Of a stretch of 64,000 bases of DNA, positions 51,227-59,347 are shown piece after piece (positions within the stretch are counted from its first letter, which is position 1; each line of letters starts with the position of its first letter). This DNA is from Bacillota bacterium (GTDB lineage: Bacteria; Bacillota; Clostridia; Christensenellales; SZUA-584). Under the pieces are notes generated by a model. That model was not told the DNA's origin. It searched no databases and saw nothing but the letters and a program-made list of their open reading frames with translations. Location: NCBI GenBank assembly GCA_023412005.1, contig JAEYOE010000001.1, forward strand, positions 82,781-146,780, written 5' to 3'. The position numbers were made by a program, and so were the translations under genes.

Positions 51227-52246
51227 ATGTCGGTGGAGAAACAAAAAGCGCTGGAGATGGCGCTCACACAGATAGAAAAGCAGTTTGGCAAGGGCAGCGT
51301 GATGAAGCTCGGAGACAAAGCGTCGGTTCCCGTATCGGTGATTCCGACGGGCTGCTTAGAGCTCGATATCGCGCTTGGCGTGGGCGGTGTGCCGCGCGGA
51401 CGTATCATCGAAATATACGGGCCGGAGTCGTCGGGTAAAACGACGGTGGCGCTGCATATGGTGGCCGAGGCGCAAAAGCTGGGTGGTGCGGCGGCGTTTG
51501 TGGACGCAGAGCACGCGCTCGACCCGGTGTATGCGAAGAATTTAGGCGTTGATACGGATAACCTGTATGTATCCCAGCCGGACACGGGTGAACAGGCTCT
51601 TGATATCACCGAAGCGCTGGTGCGCAGCGGTGCCATCGATATCATCGTTATCGACTCGGTGGCGGCACTGGTGCCCAAGGCCGAGATTGACGGTGAAATG
51701 GGGCAGTCACATGTGGGCTTGCAGGCGCGGCTGATGTCTCAGGCGCTGCGCAAGCTGGCGGGTATCGTCAATAAATCCAATACCGTGGCGGTTTTCATCA
51801 ACCAGCTGCGTGAAAAGGTGGGCGTGATGTTCGGCAACCCCGAAACCACGCCGGGCGGTCGCGCGCTTAAGTTTTACGCGTCGGTGCGTCTTGATGTGCG
51901 CCGTATCGAGACCATCAAGAGCGGCGATGAGATGATCGGCAACCGCACAAAAATCAAGGTCGCCAAAAACAAGGTGGCCCCGCCGTTTAAAAACGCCGAG
52001 TTTGAGATTTACTACGGCGAAGGGATATCGGCAGAGAGCAGCGTATTAAATTTGGGCGTGACAGCCGGGCTGATCAAAAAATCCGGCTCGTGGTTCTCTT
52101 ACAACGATGTGCGTATCGGGCAGGGGAAAGACAACGCGCGGCTGTATCTTAAAGACAACAAGGACGTGTACGACGAAGTCAAGGCGGCGATTCTCAAAGA
52201 ATACAACCTTGGCAGCATCATGACGGCACCTGCGCAGCCGGAATAA
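51227..52246 (+). CDS. recA: Recombinase RecA
   Basis: 339 residues, full length, no intein. Walker A GPESSGKTT is at residues 65-73, IIVIDSVAALVPKAEIDGEMG is the Walker B/L1 area, and AVFINQLREKVGVMFGNPETTPGGRALKFYASVRLDVRR is the L2 DNA-binding loop. It forms filaments on single-stranded DNA for recombination and SOS. AGGAGGG lies ten bases upstream of the ATG. I see no Gram-positive SOS box in the 63-base gap before it. The OLE RNA promoter starts 40 bases after the stop. Confidence 0.98.
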   Translation: MSVEKQKALEMALTQIEKQFGKGSVMKLGDKASVPVSVIPTGCLELDIALGVGGVPRGRIIEIYGPESSGKTTVALHMVAEAQKLGGAAAFVDAEHALDPVYAKNLGVDTDNLYVSQPDTGEQALDITEALVRSGAIDIIVIDSVAALVPKAEIDGEMGQSHVGLQARLMSQALRKLAGIVNKSNTVAVFINQLREKVGVMFGNPETTPGGRALKFYASVRLDVRRIETIKSGDEMIGNRTKIKVAKNKVAPPFKNAEFEIYYGEGISAESSVLNLGVTAGLIKKSGSWFSYNDVRIGQGKDNARLYLKDNKDVYDEVKAAILKEYNLGSIMTAPAQPE

Positions 52247-52285
52247 GAACAATCTGTAAACCATCAACATATTTAAACGGCACCT

Positions 52286-52314
52286 TTGATTAAATGACGG
52301 TAATGTTGTATAAT
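52286..52314 (+). promoter_or_regulatory. Promoter of the OLE RNA
   Basis: TTGATT (52286-52291), 17-base spacer, TATAAT (52309-52314). The predicted start near 52321 coincides with the 5' end of the closing stem of the RNA. Confidence 0.75.
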
Positions 52315-52320
52315 CGGCAT

Positions 52321-52920
52321 TAAGGTGGTGCAGTATTCTAGTCGGTACTACGGTTTCGAAGGCGGGCCTAAAAATCCGCAAAGGGCACATCGATGAAGTT
52401 TCTTGTGTTGGCTGCTGACGCCCAGTCGGGAGCTGATGCTGGGAGTTAAGGTTGTGGGGCGATCCGCAATGGCATGCGGGCGTTGACCCTGCTTCCGCGG
52501 AGACCCAAGCAGGTAACGGAAACGTTACTACTTGGGGTGGAAACCTGTTATGCGGCGATAAGTTGTGTACAGAGTAGCCTGCCTTGAGTTTTGCGGGGTG
52601 TTATTGCGGAACACGCTCTGGGGTGCCATGGCCAGGCGCACCGGAGACGATTGCTGCAAGAAACCCGCATGGCAAAAGAGGCTAGAGACCGGTTTTGTGC
52701 TGTCGAGGAAAACTCCTAGACTGTAGAAGTGCGTGCAAACGCACCAAAGATATTTTGGAGATTATAGTGTGGTCTAAACGGCAATCCAGTCACGCGTCCG
52801 GCGACGGGGCGTTTCAGGGTTTAAAGGGTAACCGCTTCATCGGCGACGGGAAGTATCTCTGAAGGGAAATCCTACTGGACCTAAGCTGCAAGGTTTATCC
52901 AAAATATCACCACCGTTTTT
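52321..52920 (+). ncRNA. ole: OLE RNA (ornate, large, extremophilic RNA)
   Basis: A roughly 600-base stretch with no coding frame, many hairpins and purine-rich internal loops, lying between recA and the OLE-associated membrane protein gene. The ends pair: GGTGGTG (52324-52330) with CACCACC (52908-52914), extended across a small bulge by GTATT with AATAT, and followed by G and TTTTTT. Size, dedicated promoter, closing stem and the downstream oapA-tlyA-nadK-argR-recN order match published OLE loci. OLE RNA binds the membrane protein OapA and is linked to stress tolerance in the species studied. tmRNA and RNase P RNA were considered and do not fit. Confidence 0.88.
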
Positions 52921-52935
52921 TATTTGGAGAATTTT

Positions 52936-53484
52936 TTGGCAAAGAAAAGGCAAAACCGAAAACTCAAATATTGGGCGCTGAAGGTGTTTGTCATCTCGCT
53001 GGTGTTAACGGCGGGCATCAGCATTATCACGGAAATGCTGATGGACAAGCTGTCCGTCGTCGCGGCGGCATTGCTTATTCTTATCATCGTTTTAATTGGT
53101 GTCGCTTTTGATATTATCAGCATCGCCTTTGCGTCGTGCGATACCAAACCGTTTGTATCCATGGCATCCAAGAAAATAAAACGCGCCAAAAGCGCGCTCG
53201 TACTGCTGCGCAACGCGGGCGTTGTTTCAAATATATGCGGCGATGTGGTGGGTGATATTTGCGGTATCGTCAGCGGTGCGGCGGGTGCGGCCATCGCGGT
53301 AAAAATACTGGCGCAGTCGCCCACGGTGCCCGATATTGTGATGACCATTGCCATATCAAGCGTTATCGCGGCGGTGACCGTGGCGGGCAAAGCGGCGGGC
53401 AAAAAGCTCGCAATTAATAAGAACAAACAAATCGTCAGCTTCGTATCGTATGTGCTGATGTTTTTTTTACGGGAAGAAAGATAA
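52936..53484 (+). CDS. oapA: OLE-associated membrane protein (OapA)
   Basis: 182 residues from TTG 52936 (GGAG six bases upstream; the TTG at 52924 overlaps that site). There are about four or five membrane helices. The family signature is a helix ending DIISIAFASCDTKPFVSMASKK, which holds two Asp residues in a DxxxxxxxxxD arrangement, followed by NAGVVSNICGDVVGDICGIVSG. The N- and C-termini are basic. OapA binds OLE RNA directly and brings it to the membrane. The gene starts 16 bases after the RNA and three bases before tlyA. Confidence 0.88.
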   Translation: MAKKRQNRKLKYWALKVFVISLVLTAGISIITEMLMDKLSVVAAALLILIIVLIGVAFDIISIAFASCDTKPFVSMASKKIKRAKSALVLLRNAGVVSNICGDVVGDICGIVSGAAGAAIAVKILAQSPTVPDIVMTIAISSVIAAVTVAGKAAGKKLAINKNKQIVSFVSYVLMFFLREER

Positions 53485-53486
53485 AT

Positions 53487-54281
53487 ATGGCAGAGAAAAC
53501 GCGCCTTGATGTGTATCTTTTTGAAAAAGGGCTGGCCCAGAGCCGCGAAAAAGCACGCGCGATGATTATGGCGGGCGAAGTCAGCGTTAACGGGCAGGTT
53601 TGCGCCAAAGCCTCCGTAATGGTGACAGATGCTCAGCAGGTAACAGTTAAGTCCAATGATGCTTTTGTAAGCCGCGGCGGCAAGAAGCTGCAAAAGGCCA
53701 TTGAGAGCTTCGGGCTGAACTTGAAAGGTGTCACCGCCATTGATGTCGGTGCGTCCACGGGCGGCTTTACCGATTGCATGCTGCGCGAGGGTGCAGATTT
53801 TGTATACGCCGTGGATGTGGGGTATGGGCAGTTGGCGTGGCGACTCCGGCAAGACAGCCGCGTATGCGTGATGGAACGCTGTAACGCGCGCTACTTGGAG
53901 TCGCAGATGTTTGATCGGTCCATCGGCTTTGCGAGCATCGATGTGTCGTTTATATCATTAAAGCTAATATTGCCTGCGGTTAAAAGAATTCTCACGCCGC
54001 CGTTTATCATCACGGCGCTGATTAAGCCGCAGTTTGAAGCGGGACGCGACCTTGTCGGGAAAAAGGGCGTGGTGCGCGATAAAAAGGTGCATATTGACGT
54101 GATACAAAGCGTGCTTGAGTATGCGGCGCAGAGCGGCCTGAACGTCTGCGGGCTCGATTTCAGCCCCATAAAAGGCCCGGAAGGCAATATTGAATACCTC
54201 GCCTGTTTTCGTGACAGCGGCGAGACAGCCACGCAGGACATCGCCCGGGTGGTGGATGCCGCGCATGAAAATGCGGAATAA
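53487..54281 (+). CDS. tlyA: TlyA family 2'-O-methyltransferase (S4 + FtsJ domains)
   Basis: 264 residues. An N-terminal S4 RNA-binding domain (TRLDVYLFEKGLAQSREKARAMIMAGEVSVNG) precedes an FtsJ-type SAM methyltransferase: VSRGGKKLQKAI, TAIDVGASTGGFTDCML (SAM loop), YAVDVGYGQLAW, and IDVSFISLKLILP, IKPQFEAGRD with the K-D-K-E type catalytic residues. Relatives methylate 16S and 23S rRNA. The start ATG 53487 lies two bases after the oapA stop. TlyA is a regular neighbour of OLE loci and of nadK-argR-recN. Confidence 0.93.
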   Translation: MAEKTRLDVYLFEKGLAQSREKARAMIMAGEVSVNGQVCAKASVMVTDAQQVTVKSNDAFVSRGGKKLQKAIESFGLNLKGVTAIDVGASTGGFTDCMLREGADFVYAVDVGYGQLAWRLRQDSRVCVMERCNARYLESQMFDRSIGFASIDVSFISLKLILPAVKRILTPPFIITALIKPQFEAGRDLVGKKGVVRDKKVHIDVIQSVLEYAAQSGLNVCGLDFSPIKGPEGNIEYLACFRDSGETATQDIARVVDAAHENAE

Positions 54282-54399
54282 AGTCTTAAGCAATGGCTTG
54301 TTTTTATTAACGTTCTTTTGTCTGTGCTATGCATGGTCGCTGCAAGCTTGCGGTATCGCTTAGTTCATGCGCTACCGCACCAAAATAAATGTAAAGCTA

Positions 54400-54515
54400 C
54401 GGTAGCGGTCATTCTGAACGAGTGTAACGAAGTGACTACGAAGTGGAAAAGAATCTGTCTCAACAGATCCTTCGTCGCTTTGCTCCTCAGGATGACAGAA
54501 AGAGTTGCTTTCCAT
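54400..54515. repeat. Dispersed palindromic repeat (CATTCTGA...TCAGGATG type)
   Basis: A roughly 110-base imperfect palindrome whose ends are GTCATTCTGAACG and CTCAGGATGACAG. An inner inverted pair AGAATCTGTCTCAACAGATCC is also present. This resembles a short interspersed repeat very common in bacterial intergenic DNA. The interval 54282-54780 holds no supported gene. Confidence 0.6.
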
Positions 54516-54796
54516 AGCAATGACACAAGTCACTTTTTTGATCGCGATATCGCTTAGTTCATTAAACGATTGAAATACTATAATATAGCGCTGCGCTTCC
54601 TCTATTGAGTGTATCGGGTGCCTCAAGAAGAAAAGCTTTTGGGGTTTGAATACGCATGGAATGAGAACGGCTTAATAATCCGCTTGCTATCGTCGTTCAC
54701 TCCTCATAACCAAATGAGTTGCTTACCATAGAAAAGACAGAAAACGTTGGTTTAATTAAAAGTTACTGAACAACGCAAAAATCGCTTGATTTCATG

Positions 54797-54825
54797 TTGT
54801 ATAATTATCCATTGTTATTTATAAT
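54797..54825 (+). promoter_or_regulatory. Promoter immediately before nadK, giving a near-leaderless mRNA
   Basis: TTGTAT (54797-54802), 17-base spacer, TATAAT (54820-54825). Only nine bases separate the -10 from ATG 54835, so transcription would begin about three bases before the codon. No upstream ribosome binding site exists. Confidence 0.6.
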
Positions 54826-54834
54826 ACTAGTTAT

Positions 54835-55737
54835 ATGGAGATGAAGAACGTTGGCATTTACGCCAACCCGTCCAAAGACGTTAATATGCAGGGAACCATA
54901 ACGGTGGCGAAGCTGCTGCGCGAGAGGGGCATACATGTCAGCTTTGATGCGGGGGCTATACCAGAAGGCGAACGGGAACTCATCGACTATTCAAAAATCG
55001 ACTGTTTGTTTGTGCTGGGCGGAGACGGCACGCTGCTCAAGGCGGCGCAGACCGCCAGCGTTCATGGTGTTTGTATACTCGGTATCAATTTGGGGCGGCT
55101 CGGCTTTTTAACCGAGGTGGAGCTTGGCGATATCGCCAAGGCCATAAAGCTCATTCAAGACGGCGCCTGTTATGTGGAAGAGCGCACCATGCTGCACGGC
55201 AGCATTTATGCAGACGGTGAAAAACGGTGCGAGGTGGAAGCGCTCAACGACATCGCGGTGCTCAAAAAAGACATGTCGCGCATGGTGCGGCTTGAGCTTT
55301 TCATCGGCGGCGCGCTGGCCGACTTTGTGGATTGCGACGGTATGCTGGTGTCAACACCGACGGGCTCTACCGGGTACTCCTTAAGCGCGGGAGGGCCGAT
55401 ACTCAGCCCGAAGCTTGATTGCATGCTCACAACGCCAATCTGTCCGCATTCACTGCATTCGCGCACGCTGGTGGTATCCGGCGATGACGAAATTGTAATC
55501 AGCCCGGCGGCATCCGGCGGCATTGTTCTTTCGGCGGACGGCGTGCAGCAGACTGAGATACATAACGAAGAAACGGTTAAGATAAAAAGGTCAAGATATA
55601 AGGCGTGTTTTTTGAGGTTTCATGAAAACTATTTTTATCCATTGCTTCGTTCGAAATTTCTTAATTGGGACGATAAACTAAACGTGGGAGGCAGCGATGA
55701 AACAGGGGCGGCAAAGCGTGATACTCGAGCTGATTGA
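54835..55737 (+). CDS. nadK: NAD kinase
   Basis: 300 residues (298 if ATG 54841 is used). MKNVGIYANPSKD at the start, the ATP/NAD site LFVLGGDGTLLKAA, EALNDIAVLK and the glycine-rich TPTGSTGYSLSAGGPI are diagnostic. It phosphorylates NAD to NADP. Neither ATG has a spaced ribosome binding site. The last 41 bases overlap argR, which starts within it. Gene order tlyA-nadK-argR-recN is the usual Firmicute one. Confidence 0.94.
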   Translation: MEMKNVGIYANPSKDVNMQGTITVAKLLRERGIHVSFDAGAIPEGERELIDYSKIDCLFVLGGDGTLLKAAQTASVHGVCILGINLGRLGFLTEVELGDIAKAIKLIQDGACYVEERTMLHGSIYADGEKRCEVEALNDIAVLKKDMSRMVRLELFIGGALADFVDCDGMLVSTPTGSTGYSLSAGGPILSPKLDCMLTTPICPHSLHSRTLVVSGDDEIVISPAASGGIVLSADGVQQTEIHNEETVKIKRSRYKACFLRFHENYFYPLLRSKFLNWDDKLNVGGSDETGAAKRDTRAD

Positions 55738-56155
55738 AAACTATGATGTCGAAACCCAGGACGAACTATCGTCACGGCTGCGCGAGAAGGGCTATGAGGT
55801 CACTCAGGCAACAATTTCGCGCGATATCAAAGAACTGAAGCTGATCAAGGTTCAGTCTGAAACCGGCGCTTATAAATACGCCGCGTCTGGGCGCGAAACA
55901 ATGGGCAAGCTCGATATTTTCAAGCGCGTTTTTCGCGATACCGTTTTGTCGGTGGAAACTGCAGCGTCTATGGTGGTGGTGAGAACGATGACGGGCAGCG
56001 CTAACGCAGCTGCCGAAGCGATTGATGAAATGGATATCCCCGAGGTGGCGGGAACGCTCGCGGGGGATAATACGATATTTGTGGCGATTCGCGAGGAAGG
56101 CATGCAAAAGCGTATCGTCGAGATCCTTTGCGGTATGCTCAGCGCGAAACGATAA
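55697..56155 (+). CDS. argR: Arginine repressor ArgR/AhrC
   Basis: 152 residues. The N-terminal winged helix (VETQDELSSRLREKGYEVTQATISRDIKELKLIKV) and the C-terminal arginine-binding hexamerisation domain (SAANAAAEAIDEMD-type helix, then EVAGTLAGDNTIFVAIR) are both complete. In Clostridia and Bacilli it controls arginine biosynthesis and catabolism. GGGAGG is nine bases upstream, inside the nadK reading frame, so the two genes are translationally coupled. No arg genes are in the window. Confidence 0.95.
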   Translation: MKQGRQSVILELIENYDVETQDELSSRLREKGYEVTQATISRDIKELKLIKVQSETGAYKYAASGRETMGKLDIFKRVFRDTVLSVETAASMVVVRTMTGSANAAAEAIDEMDIPEVAGTLAGDNTIFVAIREEGMQKRIVEILCGMLSAKR

Positions 56156-56171
56156 AAGGGTTGGGGTTGCC

Positions 56172-57860
56172 ATGCTGAACAAACTGGTTATCAAAAATAT
56201 TGCGCTTATTGAAGAGCTGGAGGTCAATCTGGCTGATGGCATGAATGTGCTGTCCGGCGAGACGGGCGCGGGCAAATCCATCATCATCGATTCTGTAAAT
56301 CTGGTGCTTGGTGAACGTGCCGATAGGGATTTAATTCGAACCGGCGCGCCCAAGGCGGTGGTTGAGGCTTGGTTTGGCGGCATCAACGAGAGCGTCAAAG
56401 ACATTCTTTTGGCGCAGGAAATTGAGGAGTGGCCCGAGCTGGTGATGAGCCGCGAGATCAACGCGGCGGGCAAAAATGTATGCCGTGTGAACGGAACGCT
56501 GATTTCACTTGCCGTACTGAAGGAGCTAAGCGACAGATTGGTCGACATTCACGGCCAGCATGAGCATCAGTCGCTGCTGAGCGAGAAGAACCATATCGCG
56601 ATGCTGGATGGCTTCGACGCGCGCATTGAAAGCTTGAAGGCCGAGGTTTCCTCGGCATATGCGCAGTATTCCGATGTGGTGCGTCGGCAGCGTGCGCTTT
56701 TCGGCAGCGACGGCGACAGAGAACGCCGCATCGACGTGCTGAATTTTCAGATCAACGAAATCAAGATGGCGAATATTGCCGAGGGTGAAGAAGATGAGCT
56801 GAATGCTCAGAAGGTAAAGCTCAATTCGGCGGAAAAGATCATGGACGCGCTGTCTGCGTCGTATGACGAACTGTACGAAAGAGAGTCCGCCAATGCGCTG
56901 TCGGCACTTAAAGATGTCAGCAGACGGCTCGGCAGCATTGCGGATGTGGACGAGCGTTACGACAAGCTGGCCGCGCGTGTTGACGAAGCCTATTACATGC
57001 TTGAAGAGGTTGCGTCAACGATTCGCGGCGATATGGACAACGATCTGTTTGATGCCAACACGCTGGAACGTGTGGAGGACAGGCTCGCGTTGATCGCGTC
57101 ACTCAAACGAAAATATGGTGACCCGACAGTAACCGGCACATTTTTAAAAAAATCCGAACTGGAACTGAATGACCTGCTGGGCAGTGCCGAACTCTTAGAG
57201 CAGCTGGCGGCCAAGGCGCAGACGCTCAAAGACGAGCTTTACCGCAAATCCTGCACGCTTTCCGAGCAGCGCCGCGAAACCGCACGGCTTTTTGAGCAGC
57301 GCATGACGGCGCAGCTTGCGGATCTTGGCATGGCGTCCGCTGTGTTTTCGGTGAACTTTGCAGACACGGCGGTTATTGAAGACTGTACTTATTCAAAAAA
57401 CGGCATTGATACGGTAGAGTTTTATCTCTCAACAAATCGCGGCGAGCCATTGAAGCCGCTGAAACGAATTGCGTCGGGCGGCGAAGTGTCGCGCATCATG
57501 CTGGCACTCAAAAATATCGCTGCCGACAGGGGCGGCATTCCCACGATGATATTTGATGAGATCGATACAGGCATCAGCGGCCATATCGCGCAGGTGGTGG
57601 CTGAAAAGCTGCAAAACATATCGCGCGGGCGTCAGGTTATTTGCGTGACGCATCTGCCCCAGATTGCGAGTATGGCAGACAGGCATTTTCTGGTGACAAA
57701 ACAAAGTGACGACACAACGACAAGAACTTTTTTGCTGCCGCTGGATGACGATATGCGCGTCGACGAAGTCGCGCGTCTTGCGGGAGGAGAATCCGATGCG
57801 TCTAAAGCGCACGCATTCGAAATGATAAAAAAAGCCGGTATTTTCAAAAACGACAATTAA
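56172..57860 (+). CDS. recN: DNA repair protein RecN
   Basis: 562 residues from ATG 56172, 16 bases after argR. SMC-like ATPase: N-terminal LSGETGAGKSIIIDSVNLVLG (Walker A), Q-loop region DIHGQHEHQSLL, a coiled-coil middle (about residues 150-350), and C-terminal RIASGGEVSRIMLALKNIA (signature) with TMIFDEIDTGISGHIAQVV (Walker B). It helps double-strand-break repair with RecA. A strong terminator-like hairpin follows and runs into the start of spoIVB. Confidence 0.95.
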   Translation: MLNKLVIKNIALIEELEVNLADGMNVLSGETGAGKSIIIDSVNLVLGERADRDLIRTGAPKAVVEAWFGGINESVKDILLAQEIEEWPELVMSREINAAGKNVCRVNGTLISLAVLKELSDRLVDIHGQHEHQSLLSEKNHIAMLDGFDARIESLKAEVSSAYAQYSDVVRRQRALFGSDGDRERRIDVLNFQINEIKMANIAEGEEDELNAQKVKLNSAEKIMDALSASYDELYERESANALSALKDVSRRLGSIADVDERYDKLAARVDEAYYMLEEVASTIRGDMDNDLFDANTLERVEDRLALIASLKRKYGDPTVTGTFLKKSELELNDLLGSAELLEQLAAKAQTLKDELYRKSCTLSEQRRETARLFEQRMTAQLADLGMASAVFSVNFADTAVIEDCTYSKNGIDTVEFYLSTNRGEPLKPLKRIASGGEVSRIMLALKNIAADRGGIPTMIFDEIDTGISGHIAQVVAEKLQNISRGRQVICVTHLPQIASMADRHFLVTKQSDDTTTRTFLLPLDDDMRVDEVARLAGGESDASKAHAFEMIKKAGIFKNDN

Positions 57861-57900
57861 AACAAACCCTGCAGATTATTTCAAAGTATAAATAAACGAG

Positions 57901-57946
57901 CCTCTAACGACAATAATAGCAGCAAGTCGTTAAGAGGTGTTTTTTT
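57901..57946 (+). terminator. Terminator-like hairpin overlapping the spoIVB start
   Basis: CCTCTAACGAC (57901-57911) pairs with GTCGTTAAGAGG (57926-57937) with one bulge, followed by TGTTTTTTT. It is a good recN terminator. Its 3' arm contains the AGAGG ribosome binding site of spoIVB, and the T run leads into the TTG start. Confidence 0.8.
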
Positions 57947-59207
57947 GAAGAAGATAATCAGAGTATGCGGAATACTCATTGTGGCTTTGTTGTGTGCGGT
58001 TTATTTTTTACCGGCCGTGCGAAGCTATTCGAATATACCGAACGAAATATACATACAAAAAGGGATGCAAAAGGCGATTGATCTTGGGCTTCCTGTTCGC
58101 GCTGACGTGGATGCGGCAGGCGTGATCAGCCTCTCGGGAGATACGCTCGCGCAAGCCACGGGCATGCAAAGCCCGCTCGTGATCGACCCGATTGAAAGCG
58201 GCGACGCGACCATTGAGCTGTCACTGTTTGGTTTGCCGGTGAAAACGCTTAAGGTGAACGTCAGTGATGAGGTGATGGTGATTCCCGGAGGACAGAGTAT
58301 CGGTGTGACGCTGTTTACAAACGGAGCGCTGGTGGTCGGCATCACAGGCATTGAAATGGAAAACGGTTCGACGGCCAATCCCGCGCGCGAAGCCGGCATG
58401 CTGCCGGGTGATGTGATTGTCAGCATTAATGGCGAAACGGTGGAAAATGCCGATCACGTGAGTAGAATTGTGGATCAATCGGAAGGGACACTCAACGTGG
58501 TGGTGGATCGCGAAGGACGAAAGCTCGACTTAAGCGTATCTCCCATCACCGATTATAAGACAGGAAAGCTGCGCCTTGGCGTATGGGTGAGAGACAGCAC
58601 GGCGGGCGTGGGCACGCTGACGTTTATCGATCCGAATAAACGGTGGTTCGGCGGCCTTGGGCATGCCATTTGCGATTTGGATACCGGCAGCGTGCTTAGC
58701 GTTAAGGAAGGTGAGATCTACTACTCCGAAGTGATACAAATCAATAAGGGTGAGAATGGCGTCCCCGGCGAAATCAAGGGCTATTTCTCGAGCGCCTCAG
58801 GCAATATGGGATTGATACTCAAAAACACGGATTACGGCATTTACGGCACATTGTACGACAGCGTCAAGCTGGATGAATTGGCCGAGCCGATTGCGGTGGC
58901 CCGGCCCGATGAGGTGGTGCTGGGCCCCGCCAAAATTCTGTCTACCATTGATCATGAAGGTGTGAAGGAATTTGACTGTGAAATCATAAAAATCAACAAT
59001 CAGAGCACGCCTGAGCAGAAAAGCTTAGTTATTCGCGTAACAGATAAAGAACTGCTGGAAAAAACGGGCGGAATCGTTCAGGGGATGAGCGGCAGCCCGA
59101 TTATTCAAAATGGAAAGCTTGTCGGCGCGGTCACCCATGTTTTCGTCAACAACCCCACCAAGGGGTATGGCCTGTTTGCTGACTGGATGCTCAAACAAAC
59201 AGAATAA
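57945..59207 (+). CDS. spoIVB: SpoIVB signalling serine peptidase
   Basis: 420 residues from TTG 57945. An N-terminal membrane anchor (IIRVCGILIVALLCAVYFLPA) is followed by a PDZ domain (GITGIEMENGSTANPAREAGMLPGDVIVSINGE) and the SpoIVB peptidase domain with His in GLGHAICD and the catalytic Ser in GMSGSPIIQNGKLVGAVTHVF. In Bacillus it is made in the forespore and triggers pro-sigma-K processing in the mother cell. It precedes spo0A as in most spore formers. Its ribosome binding site is buried in a terminator-like hairpin. Confidence 0.95.
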   Translation: MKKIIRVCGILIVALLCAVYFLPAVRSYSNIPNEIYIQKGMQKAIDLGLPVRADVDAAGVISLSGDTLAQATGMQSPLVIDPIESGDATIELSLFGLPVKTLKVNVSDEVMVIPGGQSIGVTLFTNGALVVGITGIEMENGSTANPAREAGMLPGDVIVSINGETVENADHVSRIVDQSEGTLNVVVDREGRKLDLSVSPITDYKTGKLRLGVWVRDSTAGVGTLTFIDPNKRWFGGLGHAICDLDTGSVLSVKEGEIYYSEVIQINKGENGVPGEIKGYFSSASGNMGLILKNTDYGIYGTLYDSVKLDELAEPIAVARPDEVVLGPAKILSTIDHEGVKEFDCEIIKINNQSTPEQKSLVIRVTDKELLEKTGGIVQGMSGSPIIQNGKLVGAVTHVFVNNPTKGYGLFADWMLKQTE

Positions 59208-59209
59208 AT

Positions 59210-59216
59210 TGTCGAA
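59210..59216. promoter_or_regulatory. 0A box upstream of spo0A
   Basis: Perfect TGTCGAA, the Spo0A~P binding heptamer, three bases after the spoIVB stop and 131 bases before the spo0A start. The place fits autoregulation of spo0A. Confidence 0.6.
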
Positions 59217-59347
59217 ATTTGTAGCAATATGAGATATTGTAAATTTATTGTACCAATTAAAAGGGTTTTTTTGCTGCCGTGTTGAATAGCTAAATGCTAT
59301 TATTCAGGCCACAAGATACACTTATTAATAGAAGGGCAGGCGAAAAA

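Noticed and set aside
52321..52920. tmRNA or RNase P RNA
   Set aside because: The 3' end lacks a CCA-type acceptor, there is no resume frame, the RNase P core motifs are absent, and the neighbouring OapA gene points to OLE RNA.
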